The notes below the pieces were generated by a model. The model saw only the letters and a list, made by a program, of their open reading frames with translations. It was not told where the DNA came from and made no database searches. From the NCBI RefSeq assembly GCF_002218045.2, contig NZ_AP018686.1:62001-126000 (forward strand): a DNA stretch of 64,000 nucleotides, given 5' to 3'. Positions 18,406-26,759 of the stretch are shown here, piece by piece. Each line of letters opens with the position of its first letter. Positions within the stretch are counted from its first letter, which is position 1. This DNA comes from Vibrio rumoiensis (GTDB taxonomy: Bacteria > Pseudomonadota > Gammaproteobacteria > Enterobacterales > Vibrionaceae). A program made the position numbers and the translations under genes.

Positions 18406-18415
18406 GGAACAAATG

Positions 18416-19084
18416 ATGACTTTATTTTTTAATACGCTCCAACAACGTACCCAAGAGGCTCAGCAAAAAATGCTGTCGGCACCGGTAATTAAAGCCTGTA
18501 TGCAGGGCAATATTGACCGCGATATGTACATTCAATTTCTAACACAAGCGTTTCACCATGTTAAGCATACGGTGCCGCTGTTAATGGCATGCGGTAGTCG
18601 CCTTTCTTTGGAAAATGAATGGGTTCGTGAAGCGATTGCAGAATATATTGATGAAGAAAAGGGCCACCACGAGTGGATCTTAAATGACATTGCTGCGTGT
18701 GGTGGCGATGCGCAAGCGGTGCGTTTTAATCAAGGTTCTGGCCGAGTAGGTGCGCCGATTGAATTGATGGTGTCGTACTTATATCACCAAATTGATCGAC
18801 ATAATCCGATGGCGTTGTTTGGCATGGTGTGGGTACTCGAAGGCACGAGCGTCGGGATTGGCGGCAATATGGCTCAAATGGTTAAGCAATACCTTGATTT
18901 GCCGGAACAAGCACTAACGTATTTAACCTCGCATAGTGTGCTTGACCAAGAACATATTCAGTTTTTTGAAACCTTGATGAATAAAGTGACCAATGAAGCG
19001 GATCAAGAAGCCATCATCGAGTCGGCTAATATGGTGTACGCCTTATACGGTGAAATGCTGAATAGTTTATATCAAGCGAATTAA
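18416..19084 (+). CDS. TenA/heme-oxygenase-like diiron-type protein
   Basis: 222 residues from the ATG at 18416, which has AAGGA 7 nt upstream; the open frame runs back to 18386 and overlaps the ligase. It is an all-helical TenA/PqqC-type protein. Potential metal ligands are spaced as in heme-oxygenase-like diiron oxidases: EKGH (Glu ~81, His ~84), LEG (Glu ~142), and H-x3-D-x2-H (~173, 177, 180). This family includes UndA, which turns fatty acids into terminal alkenes. The ligand set argues for an oxidase rather than a thiaminase, but this is unproven. Confidence 0.75.
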   Translation: MTLFFNTLQQRTQEAQQKMLSAPVIKACMQGNIDRDMYIQFLTQAFHHVKHTVPLLMACGSRLSLENEWVREAIAEYIDEEKGHHEWILNDIAACGGDAQAVRFNQGSGRVGAPIELMVSYLYHQIDRHNPMALFGMVWVLEGTSVGIGGNMAQMVKQYLDLPEQALTYLTSHSVLDQEHIQFFETLMNKVTNEADQEAIIESANMVYALYGEMLNSLYQAN

Positions 19085-19103
19085 TCATGGCTAAGGACGA
19101 AAG

Positions 19104-19907
19104 ATGGAATTAACCAATAAGTGCATCATGCTGACCGGTGCGTCGGGAGGGATTGGGCAAGCTATTGCGATGTTACTGAGCGCGAAGGGAGTCAAATTGA
19201 TCTTAGTCTCTCGTAATAAAGAGCGTTTGCAGCAATTAAAAGCTTCTTTAACACGACCTGAACAGCACATTTGTTTAAGCGCAGATATGACCACTGAGCA
19301 AGGAATGGAGCAGATCAGTCAGTTGGTTCATCAATACAAGCAAAGTGGTGGCGTCATTGATGCGTTGATTAATGGCGCTGGCAGCAATGAGTTTCAATAT
19401 TTCGCTCAGCGCTCGGTAAGCTCGCTTGAACAAGAGCTGCGTTTGAATTTGTTATCACCTATTTTGTTGAGTCAGTCTGCATTGGGGTGGTTGCAGCGAC
19501 CGGGCATTATCTTAAATATAGGTTCGGCTTTTGGTTCGATAGGTTACCCGGGTTATGCCAGTTATTGCGCAGCTAAAGCAGGCATACATCGATTCAGTGA
19601 AGCGCTCGACCGTGAAATGGATGGCGCAAATATTCGCGTGTTGTACCTTGCCCCTCGTGCGACTCAAACCGAGATGAATAACGCCACTGTGCGAAGTTTA
19701 AATCAGCAACTTGGCAATAAAAGCGATACGCCTGAAACGGTGGCGCAATGTGTCGTTGATATGCTGCAAAAAGAAACCGCGAGCAAATGGATCGGTTGGC
19801 CTGAAAAGTTATTTGCTAAGGTCAATCAACTGTTTCCTAAATTGGTGTCTGCGTCGATTCGTAAACAGCAATCGGTTATTCAGCACTTTTTAAATCAGGA
19901 ATCTTAA
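19104..19907 (+). CDS. Short-chain dehydrogenase/reductase (SDR)
   Basis: 267 residues of classical SDR build. The dinucleotide site TGASGGIG is at ~11-18, followed by an NADP-suggestive VSRNKERL with Arg at the end of strand 2. NGAGSNEF is the NNAG equivalent, and catalytic Ser (NIGSAFGS), Tyr and Lys are in GYASYCAAKAG. The C-terminal ~40 residues are hydrophobic and basic, perhaps a membrane contact. GGACGAAAG precedes the ATG, 19 bp after the diiron-like gene. It would reduce or oxidise a keto or hydroxy group made in the pathway. Confidence 0.88.
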   Translation: MELTNKCIMLTGASGGIGQAIAMLLSAKGVKLILVSRNKERLQQLKASLTRPEQHICLSADMTTEQGMEQISQLVHQYKQSGGVIDALINGAGSNEFQYFAQRSVSSLEQELRLNLLSPILLSQSALGWLQRPGIILNIGSAFGSIGYPGYASYCAAKAGIHRFSEALDREMDGANIRVLYLAPRATQTEMNNATVRSLNQQLGNKSDTPETVAQCVVDMLQKETASKWIGWPEKLFAKVNQLFPKLVSASIRKQQSVIQHFLNQES

Positions 19908-19917
19908 GGAGGTAACC

Positions 19918-20550
19918 ATGAAAACTGTTATCGCAACGATGTCTTTATTGGCTCTGTCGGTCGTGGCACCATCTGCCATGGCAGCAACTTCACTATTAGA
20001 CATTCAGCATCAATGGGCAGATTGTCAGTACAACCAAACCAAAGATGAAGATTTGCAAATAAAGTGCCTGGAAAACACCATTGCGCTGAATCAACAGGCG
20101 TTAAAAGCCAAGCCGAATGATCCTGATTTATTAGTATGGTTAGGCATTAACGAAGGCACACTTGCTGGAGTGAAAGGTGGACTAGGTGCGTTATCTCTCG
20201 TGAAAGATGCCAAAAAGCAATTTGAGAAAGTGATTGAAGTGGCGCCAAATAGTTTACAAGGTTCGGCTTATACGAGTTTAGGCTCTTTGTATTATAAAGT
20301 ACCGGGCTGGCCAGTAGGGTTTGGCGATGATGATAAAGCAGAAGAAATGCTGAAAAAAGGGCTCGCAATTAACCCGAATGGCATTGATTCCAATTTCTTT
20401 TATGGCGAGTTTTTAGCAGATCAGGGCCGTAAAGAAGAAGCATTAAAATACTTAAATAAAGCGCAACAAGCGCCAGCACGTCCAGATCGTCCTTTAGCCG
20501 ATAAAGGTAGAAAACAAGACATCGCTAAGGTGTTGGCAACATTAAAATAG
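19918..20550 (+). CDS. Exported TPR-repeat protein
   Basis: 210 residues with a signal peptide cleaved after AMA. The rest is a helical TPR-like solenoid with a clear repeat at AEEMLKKGLAINPNGIDSNFFYGEFLADQGRKEEALKYL (~140-180) and an earlier one around KKQFEKVIEVAPNS. It is the last gene of the operon, 10 bp after the SDR with an AAGGAGG site, and is followed by a terminator. A role in carrying or exporting the product, or in assembly at the periplasmic side, is an inference. Confidence 0.75.
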   Translation: MKTVIATMSLLALSVVAPSAMAATSLLDIQHQWADCQYNQTKDEDLQIKCLENTIALNQQALKAKPNDPDLLVWLGINEGTLAGVKGGLGALSLVKDAKKQFEKVIEVAPNSLQGSAYTSLGSLYYKVPGWPVGFGDDDKAEEMLKKGLAINPNGIDSNFFYGEFLADQGRKEEALKYLNKAQQAPARPDRPLADKGRKQDIAKVLATLK

Positions 20551-20593
20551 CCAGAACAGCAGAGAAGGTTTTGCTGCCAGTGAAAAGATAAGA

Positions 20594-20623
20594 AAAACGC
20601 ACATCTTTTGGGATGTGCGTTTT
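20594..20623 (+). terminator. Terminator of the five-gene operon
   Basis: AAAACGCACATC (20594-20605) pairs with GATGTGCGTTTT (20612-20623) around a 6-nt loop. Confidence 0.9.
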
Positions 20624-20657
20624 GTTATCGTGGTGTACTCATTACGTCAAATTGGAC

Positions 20658-23600
20658 TTATAAAGTACAGACTTTGGTCCAGCTACCATCGCTGCCAGGG
20701 ACAGAAGCGGTCCACCATTTTGCTTCATAAACCACACCATCGCTGATGACTTTATCACCTTGGCTGGCATGATCTTGTTGAGGCAATTCAGGGTAAGTGA
20801 CAAGACCTGTACTATCACACGTTTCATTGCCGCCACCATTTTCACCGCCACCGTTGTTTACCGTAAGGTCTGCAATCGGCAGTTCTGGATGCTCAAACTT
20901 AAAGCCGTAGTCCACACCATTAATATTCACGGTGTAGTTGGCAGGGCCTGAGATTGGTAGGTAATAAACCATATCCAGTTCATAAGATTCACCCGCTGGT
21001 AGTGCTTTCCAAGACGGCAGAGTAAAGGCTGCACGATGCATCACTCCATCTAAACCTCCCACATTATCGGCGCGAGTATGACCCGAGCTAATGACGGCTA
21101 AGCCACCGCCGGATTGGTCTTTGGCGTTATCTGGCGCAGAGGTTGGAATATCGAATTGGAATTCCGTGCCGCCAGGAATATCTTGACCGGTATTGTTGGT
21201 AAAGGTGACTTTCGGATTGATCGGGTAGTTCTGATCGCCCACTTTAAAGCCGCCAATGCTAACTGAAATGTCTACCACTTGATCGGGCATAGCACCTGTT
21301 GCGACTTTATTGCCGTATGGCGCTGCTGACTTAAACTCATCGTAGATAGTCTTAGTCATGGTATTACCCATGTGGTATTCACCGTTACCGCTCGCACAAG
21401 CTTGTTCGGTCGGATCAACATCAGTACGGTTTCCGTTGGCATCTAAGACATAGCAGCTGTAGTCGCCCGCCAGTTCCCAGAACATGATGCCGCCAATACC
21501 TTGGTCGATAACGTATTGCGCTTTCGTGGTGATAGACTCTTTATCTTCAGTCGATAAGAAGACTTTTTTCTCTTCATTCCAAAGCCATGGTGCAACCGCG
21601 ACATCATCGTAGTAACGAGTGTACGTTCCCGTCAGTGCATCCGATGGATCCGTGTCAGGTTTCAAACCATAAGCATCGGCATAAGAACCCCAAATGCCTT
21701 TTTCAAGGTTTTTGGCATGCCACATTGGGTTCGAGCCTGCGCCCATTTCATTGCCTTTTGGATCGGTATCGTGCCACATGTTGTCGATACCAATTGCGCC
21801 ATGGCCACAGTTGTTTTTCTCGCCTTCACCAGTGCCATCAGCACATTCAGATTGGTTTGGTAGCGCTGCTTTACCCCATAAACCATGGTCGCCACCGGTC
21901 ACGCCTTGCCAACCACGTGTATAGTAAGGCACACCGATATTAATGCGGCCCGCTGGCATTGAGCCACGGAAGTAGTGATAAGCCCAATCGGTATTGAGAT
22001 ACCCAATGCCACCGTAAGCAGCCGTGCCGTAAACATTCCATTGCGCAAGCTCGGAATCTTTACCTGTGTCGTACAAAGCAGCATTGTGGCCAACATGATC
22101 GTTCCAAGCACCGTGTAAGTCATAAGACATGATATTGACGTAATCGAGGTACTTAGTCACATCAAAGGTTTCCATGCCGCGTAGTAGGTAACCTGAAGAC
22201 GGCGCAGCAATGGTGAGCATGTAATATTGATCATCTTGCGCTGAAGCTTTATCGATTTTCTCACGTAATACTTGCATCAACTCTTGGTAAGAAGCCCAAA
22301 GGTGAGCACGACGAGGTTCCATGATGTCTTTGTCTAGTGGGTTACCTGCACCAGCCATTGAGGTTGGGTATTCGTAATCAATATCAATACCATCAAATTG
22401 ATATTTGCGGATCAGTTCAACCGCTGAGTCGGCGAATTTTTCAATTGCCGCGTGGTTAATTGAACCATCGGCATTGGTGGTCATAGTGTAGAAGCCACCA
22501 TCATTGATACGTGAGCCATCGGCAGCAAAATGCCCGCCCGTTTCAGCCCACCCACCAATGGAAATTAAGGTTTTCACGCCATAGCGTTTTTTGTAAGTGG
22601 CGAGTGCACCGAAGTGACCTTTAAAACCAAGTTCAGGATCAACATCGACGCCAGGCCAAGTCTTACCAACGGCAGGGTTTTCAGGATCATTAACATCACC
22701 AATATTCACTTTGCCGTCTGAGCCAATGCTAACAAACGCATAGTTGATATGAGTCAGTTGTTCCCATGGGATGTCTTTAACTAGGTATGCCGCTTGTGGA
22801 TCATCACCCGAGCGCCAACTTGTGAAGTAACCAATCACACGGCGAGGGTGATCCGCGCCCATGATTTCACGGCCTTCTTCATCATAAGCATCACAGTAAG
22901 GCACATTCACGCCTTCCGTTTGATACAAACCATCTGGGTGGCAAGTTGAAGCCACTGGTTGATCACTAAGTACTTTTAATGTCGTAGCGGTAGATTCTGT
23001 TGCTGCGCCTTCATTATCCGTCGCTTTAGCGATCACTGAAACCGAGCCAGTTTGAGTGGTGGTGTAATTTAGTGTGTATGGCGCCGAAGACACTGTGCCG
23101 ACTAACGCACCAGCTACATAAAAATCTACCTTATCAATCGTGCCATCAGAATCGGCGGCGGTTGCCGTTAAGGTGACGACTTCACCAACCGTCACACTGC
23201 TGCTTGAAAGCCCAACAGAAACGGTTGGCGCTTGGTTGGTCTCTGTTGAAGACGTGGCAATGTCGAGTGTGACTGAGCTTGTTGTGCTGTTGGCGCCTTG
23301 GTCATCATAAGCAACAGAACTAAAAGTATGTGAACCAGAAGTGGCCGTCCACGTTGCTGAATAAGGGGCGCTAGTGGCTTGAGCAATCACCGCGCCGTCA
23401 ACTAAGAAATCGACGCGCGCAACTGTGCCGTCAGAATCGGCAGCGCTGGCCGTTAACGTGACTACATCGCCTTCTGTCAGGCTTGCAGTTGCTAGTGGTG
23501 CGGTGAGATCAACCGTTGGCGCTTCATTGGTGACGACATCCGTTGTACAAGAATCGACGAGCGCCCAAGCTCCCCATTCACCAGCATCTTTAGGGCTGTT

Positions 23601-23801
23601 TCCCTGGGTCCAATATTTGGCACTATAAGCGTTATTATCCTGCTGAACTTGATCGCCGCCTGTATAAACGGTGCCAGCATCCCACTCTTCAAATGTGCTG
23701 CAATCGACTGCCGCATAACTGCTAAATGCCATCATGCATGAAGCGGTTAGTGCGCTTAGTCTAAAGGCATTTTTTCCTAACCTGTTTCGACCTGTAGCCA
23801 T
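20658..23801 (-). CDS. Secreted multidomain GH18 chitinase
   Basis: 1047 residues from the ATG at 23801 (AAGGA 9 nt upstream; a TTG at 23807 is too close to it). Order: signal peptide to SSYAA; chitin-binding CBM5/12 (~33-85, AKYWTQGN); two Ig-like modules of ~90 residues each, both starting with APTV; GH18 barrel (~325-800) with DGIDIDYEYP holding the catalytic Glu (~477) and a preceding SIGGW; a ChiC-type domain (~850-980); a Gly/Asn linker; and a second CBM5/12 (~1000-1047). It cleaves chitin outside the cell. The layout resembles V. cholerae ChiA2. No chitin-regulator site was recognised upstream. Confidence 0.93.
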   Translation of the reverse strand: MATGRNRLGKNAFRLSALTASCMMAFSSYAAVDCSTFEEWDAGTVYTGGDQVQQDNNAYSAKYWTQGNSPKDAGEWGAWALVDSCTTDVVTNEAPTVDLTAPLATASLTEGDVVTLTASAADSDGTVARVDFLVDGAVIAQATSAPYSATWTATSGSHTFSSVAYDDQGANSTTSSVTLDIATSSTETNQAPTVSVGLSSSSVTVGEVVTLTATAADSDGTIDKVDFYVAGALVGTVSSAPYTLNYTTTQTGSVSVIAKATDNEGAATESTATTLKVLSDQPVASTCHPDGLYQTEGVNVPYCDAYDEEGREIMGADHPRRVIGYFTSWRSGDDPQAAYLVKDIPWEQLTHINYAFVSIGSDGKVNIGDVNDPENPAVGKTWPGVDVDPELGFKGHFGALATYKKRYGVKTLISIGGWAETGGHFAADGSRINDGGFYTMTTNADGSINHAAIEKFADSAVELIRKYQFDGIDIDYEYPTSMAGAGNPLDKDIMEPRRAHLWASYQELMQVLREKIDKASAQDDQYYMLTIAAPSSGYLLRGMETFDVTKYLDYVNIMSYDLHGAWNDHVGHNAALYDTGKDSELAQWNVYGTAAYGGIGYLNTDWAYHYFRGSMPAGRINIGVPYYTRGWQGVTGGDHGLWGKAALPNQSECADGTGEGEKNNCGHGAIGIDNMWHDTDPKGNEMGAGSNPMWHAKNLEKGIWGSYADAYGLKPDTDPSDALTGTYTRYYDDVAVAPWLWNEEKKVFLSTEDKESITTKAQYVIDQGIGGIMFWELAGDYSCYVLDANGNRTDVDPTEQACASGNGEYHMGNTMTKTIYDEFKSAAPYGNKVATGAMPDQVVDISVSIGGFKVGDQNYPINPKVTFTNNTGQDIPGGTEFQFDIPTSAPDNAKDQSGGGLAVISSGHTRADNVGGLDGVMHRAAFTLPSWKALPAGESYELDMVYYLPISGPANYTVNINGVDYGFKFEHPELPIADLTVNNGGGENGGGNETCDSTGLVTYPELPQQDHASQGDKVISDGVVYEAKWWTASVPGSDGSWTKVCTL

Positions 23802-24252
23802 ACTCAATTATCCTTAACGTATTGTTATAAAATTAAAATTTATAAATCATCGCTGATGGTGAGAACTTTCATTCTCCTGCGAAACAACTGTAGGATAATT
23901 GGCGTAATACACACTTAAATTTTGTGAGAATTCGATAGTGAGTCGAAAAAATGTTCAGTTTTTATGTAATGACGCGTTGAAAATTGTTCCTTAGGGCAAG
24001 TTTTGACTTATTCTGACATTTCTATTTATTGAGATAATTCGCTTTTAATCAAAGCCTTAGCATGATTATGTTCTTTTTAATTCCAGTGAACTTAGTGAAT
24101 AGATCGGAATGAAGTCTTATTGATAGATAGATATTTAATATAAAAATCAGATAGTAAGAGGTATTTATGTTGGTTTTTTTATTGATGTCGTGCGATGAAA
24201 TTCTCAATGGAATGGGGATAATTTATTGTGTGAAAAATGTACGGGTAACTAA

Positions 24253-24294
24253 TATACTCAAGTGAATTCGGCATCTTGAAGTTACTTGGGTATA
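24253..24294. repeat. Solo copy of the TATACCCAAGT palindromic repeat
   Basis: TATACTCAAGT and ACTTGGGTATA form an imperfect inverted repeat around GAATTC and CATCTTGAAGT. It equals the two ends of the 267-bp element at 61697-61963 joined without its interior, so it looks like a deleted copy or a separate short family member. Confidence 0.65.
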
Positions 24295-24309
24295 TTTTAA
24301 TGAAATGCT

Positions 24310-24341
24310 ATGCCAGCCACTGTTGCAACACTGACTGGCAT
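24310..24341 (-). terminator. Hairpin downstream of fhs
   Basis: ATGCCAG and CTGGCAT pair, and with internal mismatches the stem extends through CA/TG and TG/CA. It lies just past the fhs stop; no strong T-run follows. Confidence 0.5.
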
Positions 24342-24347
24342 GGCAGT

Positions 24348-26102
24348 TTAACTTAAGCCGATAATCTCACCATTTTCATCAATATCTAAACTCATGAAAG
24401 CGGGTTTTTCTGGTAAGCCGGGCATGGTCATTACGTTACCGCATAATGCGTAAATAAAACCGGCACCGGCGCATAATTTCAGTTCACGAATATCAACGAT
24501 AAAATCTTTAGGTGCGCCTTTTACTTGGCTATCCGTCGTAATAGAAAGGGGGGTTTTTGCAAGGCAAACGGCCAGATTGGCAAACCCTTGCTCAGTGAGT
24601 CGAAGCAATTGCTGTTGCGCTTGTTCACTCAGATTAATTCGGCTAGCCCCATAACCTTTGATGGCCACTGCTGAGAGTTTATCTTCTAATGTATCCGTTA
24701 ATTTATAGAGGGGCGTGAAGGTTGAGATCGCACTAGACTCACATTGCGCGATGACTTTTTGAGCCAAATCCAGTGTGCCTTGTCCGCCTTTGGCGAATCC
24801 TTCGCTTAATGCGACATCGACCTTGTTGGGTAAAGCGTGTATTAATTCGATGAGCTGTTGGATTTCTTCATCGGTATCTTGGGGGAAACGATTGATCGCC
24901 ACGACAGCCGGGATACCATATTGATTGACGTTATCTATATGCCATTTTAAGTTAGTAAAACCTGCGATTAGGGCTTGGCTGTCGGGTTGGATCAACGTGT
25001 CGGGAATTGCTTGGCCAGGACGGAGATCATATAAGCCCGAATTGGCTTTTAAACCGCGTAAAGTAGCAACGATCACTGCACAATTGGGTGATTTTCCAGA
25101 CACTTGCGCTTTAATATTGCAAGCTTTTTCAAATCCCATATCCGAACCAAACCCACCTTCAGTAATGGTGTAATCGGCCAGTTTGGTTGCAATGTTGTCG
25201 GCAATAATCGAAGAGTTGCCATGCGCAATATTGGCAAAAGGGCCTGAGTGGATCAGCGTTGGTACACCTTCGAGGGTCTGCATTAATGTCGGCTCAATCG
25301 CGTCTTTCATACACACCGTCATTGCGCCCGCTACTTGTAGGTCTTCGGTAGTGACTGGCTCGCCATCAAGAGTATAGGCAACCACAATTTGTCCAATACG
25401 TTTTCTTAAATCTTGTAGATCTTGCGCGAGTGCCAGAATCGCCATCAGCTCTGATGCTGCTGAAATATCAAAGCCATCGTGACGCTCAAAGCCATTAATG
25501 GTTTTACCCGATTCGTTCTGACCGACTGTGATCATTCGTAACGCGCGGTCATTATGATCCATAACACGTTTCCAAGTGACCTGTTGGCTATCTATGCGCA
25601 AGGCTTTTAATCCCGAGCGGTGCTCAAAGTCTGCATAACCTAAACGTTCTTCATGGTAGAGGCGGGCATCAATGGCCGCCGCTGCAAGATTATGCGCTGC
25701 GGTCACCGCATGAATATCTCCGGTTAAATGCAAGTTGAGCTGATCCATAGGAGCGACTTGAGAATAACCACCTCCAGCCGCACCACCTTTTACGCCAAAA
25801 ATTGGGCCCATGGAAGGTTGGCGGATACAAGCCATCACAGAACGAGATAGTTTTTGCATGCCTTGGGCAAGCGCGATGGTGGTGACGGTTTTACCTTCAC
25901 CAAGTGGGGTGGGCGTAATGGCCGTAATGACGACTAACTTTCCTGTTTGAGCATGTTGTAAGCGCTTTACACTCTGTAATGAGACTTTCGCTTTATGCCG
26001 ACCTTGGCTTTGATATTCAGAAGGTTGTAACCCAGCCTTTTCTGCTATGGCTTGAATAGATTGTAAAGGTGCGGTGCGGCAAATATCGATATCAGATAGC
26101 AT
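24348..26102 (-). CDS. fhs: Formate-tetrahydrofolate ligase
   Basis: 584 residues from the ATG at 26102. A longer frame to a TTG at 26138 runs through a PurR-like operator and is unlikely. The enzyme makes 10-formyl-THF from formate, THF and ATP for purine synthesis and one-carbon metabolism. It has the P-loop TPLGEGKTVTTIALAQG (~63-79), the RQPSMGPIFGVKGGAAGGGYSQ block, and FANIAHGNSSIIAD. It is a single gene, cytosolic. The PurR-like box suggests purine repression. Confidence 0.95.
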   Translation of the reverse strand: MLSDIDICRTAPLQSIQAIAEKAGLQPSEYQSQGRHKAKVSLQSVKRLQHAQTGKLVVITAITPTPLGEGKTVTTIALAQGMQKLSRSVMACIRQPSMGPIFGVKGGAAGGGYSQVAPMDQLNLHLTGDIHAVTAAHNLAAAAIDARLYHEERLGYADFEHRSGLKALRIDSQQVTWKRVMDHNDRALRMITVGQNESGKTINGFERHDGFDISAASELMAILALAQDLQDLRKRIGQIVVAYTLDGEPVTTEDLQVAGAMTVCMKDAIEPTLMQTLEGVPTLIHSGPFANIAHGNSSIIADNIATKLADYTITEGGFGSDMGFEKACNIKAQVSGKSPNCAVIVATLRGLKANSGLYDLRPGQAIPDTLIQPDSQALIAGFTNLKWHIDNVNQYGIPAVVAINRFPQDTDEEIQQLIELIHALPNKVDVALSEGFAKGGQGTLDLAQKVIAQCESSAISTFTPLYKLTDTLEDKLSAVAIKGYGASRINLSEQAQQQLLRLTEQGFANLAVCLAKTPLSITTDSQVKGAPKDFIVDIRELKLCAGAGFIYALCGNVMTMPGLPEKPAFMSLDIDENGEIIGLS

Positions 26103-26759
26103 AAAACTCTCATCAATGGTGTTTAAATAGTTAAGCAATCGATTGCGGTTTGATAATAGCGTTTAATATTTGGCAATAAAAGTAAATATTGGAACTATTG
26201 GTCATCACCGGTGAGGCTTGGAGTGATTATATCAATCAAATAGACAAAAGTGGTCTTTGAGCGTCATAAACCCACAATTACGTCAGTATTTCCATATTCC
26301 TAAGAATAAAGAAAGGAAATAGTCGGCTTAAGGAGAAGGCTGTTGAAAAAGTAAGCGTATGATTGTTTTTGATGTAATTGTTTTGAGTTCGAAATATATA
26401 ACCTAATTTTTGCTAACTGATCTATTGGTGCGATGTTTAAAATTAAGCTTTTTATTATGGATATCAATTTATTATCTAAGAAAGTAAATAGATGAATAAT
26501 GTCCGATTTTAGATGTAATTGCTTGAAAGTATTGAGAGCTTATTGCCTTGAAACAAAGGTATGGGTTGAGTTTTTGTTATGCTTCTGTATCATCAGCGCG
26601 CTAAATTTACCGATAATCGTTTCGTTCTCTAAATAATATAGAGCGTGATGTCGATAATGATGACGCTATCTGCTTGGAAGGGATCACCGCAGATATAAAT
26701 GTTTCTTTGCTGGCTAAATGGTGACATGAAAAAAACAGCAAAGACAAACCGGAGTCAGA
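26103..26759. other. 657-bp intergenic region between divergent fhs and BCCT genes
   Basis: AT-rich with no convincing ORF. Apart from the PurR-like site near fhs and a small dyad AGCGT/ACGCT around 26641-26670, I see nothing I can name. The length suggests a regulated BCCT promoter. Confidence 0.45.
26133..26148 (-). promoter_or_regulatory. PurR-like operator at fhs
   Basis: The 16-mer AAGCAATCGATTGCGG fits the PurR pattern ANGCAANCGNTTNCNT at every fixed position but the last. It lies ~31 bp before the fhs ATG. Confidence 0.65.

Larger units (their letters stand above)
23802..24347. other. 546-bp intergenic region between chitinase and fhs
   Basis: AT-rich with no credible gene. It should hold the chitinase promoter at the left, a solo repeat remnant (24253-24294), and the hairpin that follows fhs (24310-24341). 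Confidence 0.5.

Noticed and set aside
20658..23807. Long overlapping frames opposite and within the chitinase, 1513-aa and katG genes
   Set aside because: They follow codon periodicity of the real gene in another frame and have no domain or start signal.
23802..24347. CRP site upstream of the chitinase gene (TGTGAGAATTCGATAG)
   Set aside because: The second half lacks TCACA, so it is not convincing.
26103..26138. Twelve-residue N-terminal extension of Fhs from TTG
   Set aside because: It crosses the PurR-like operator and the ATG at 26102 gives the usual protein length.
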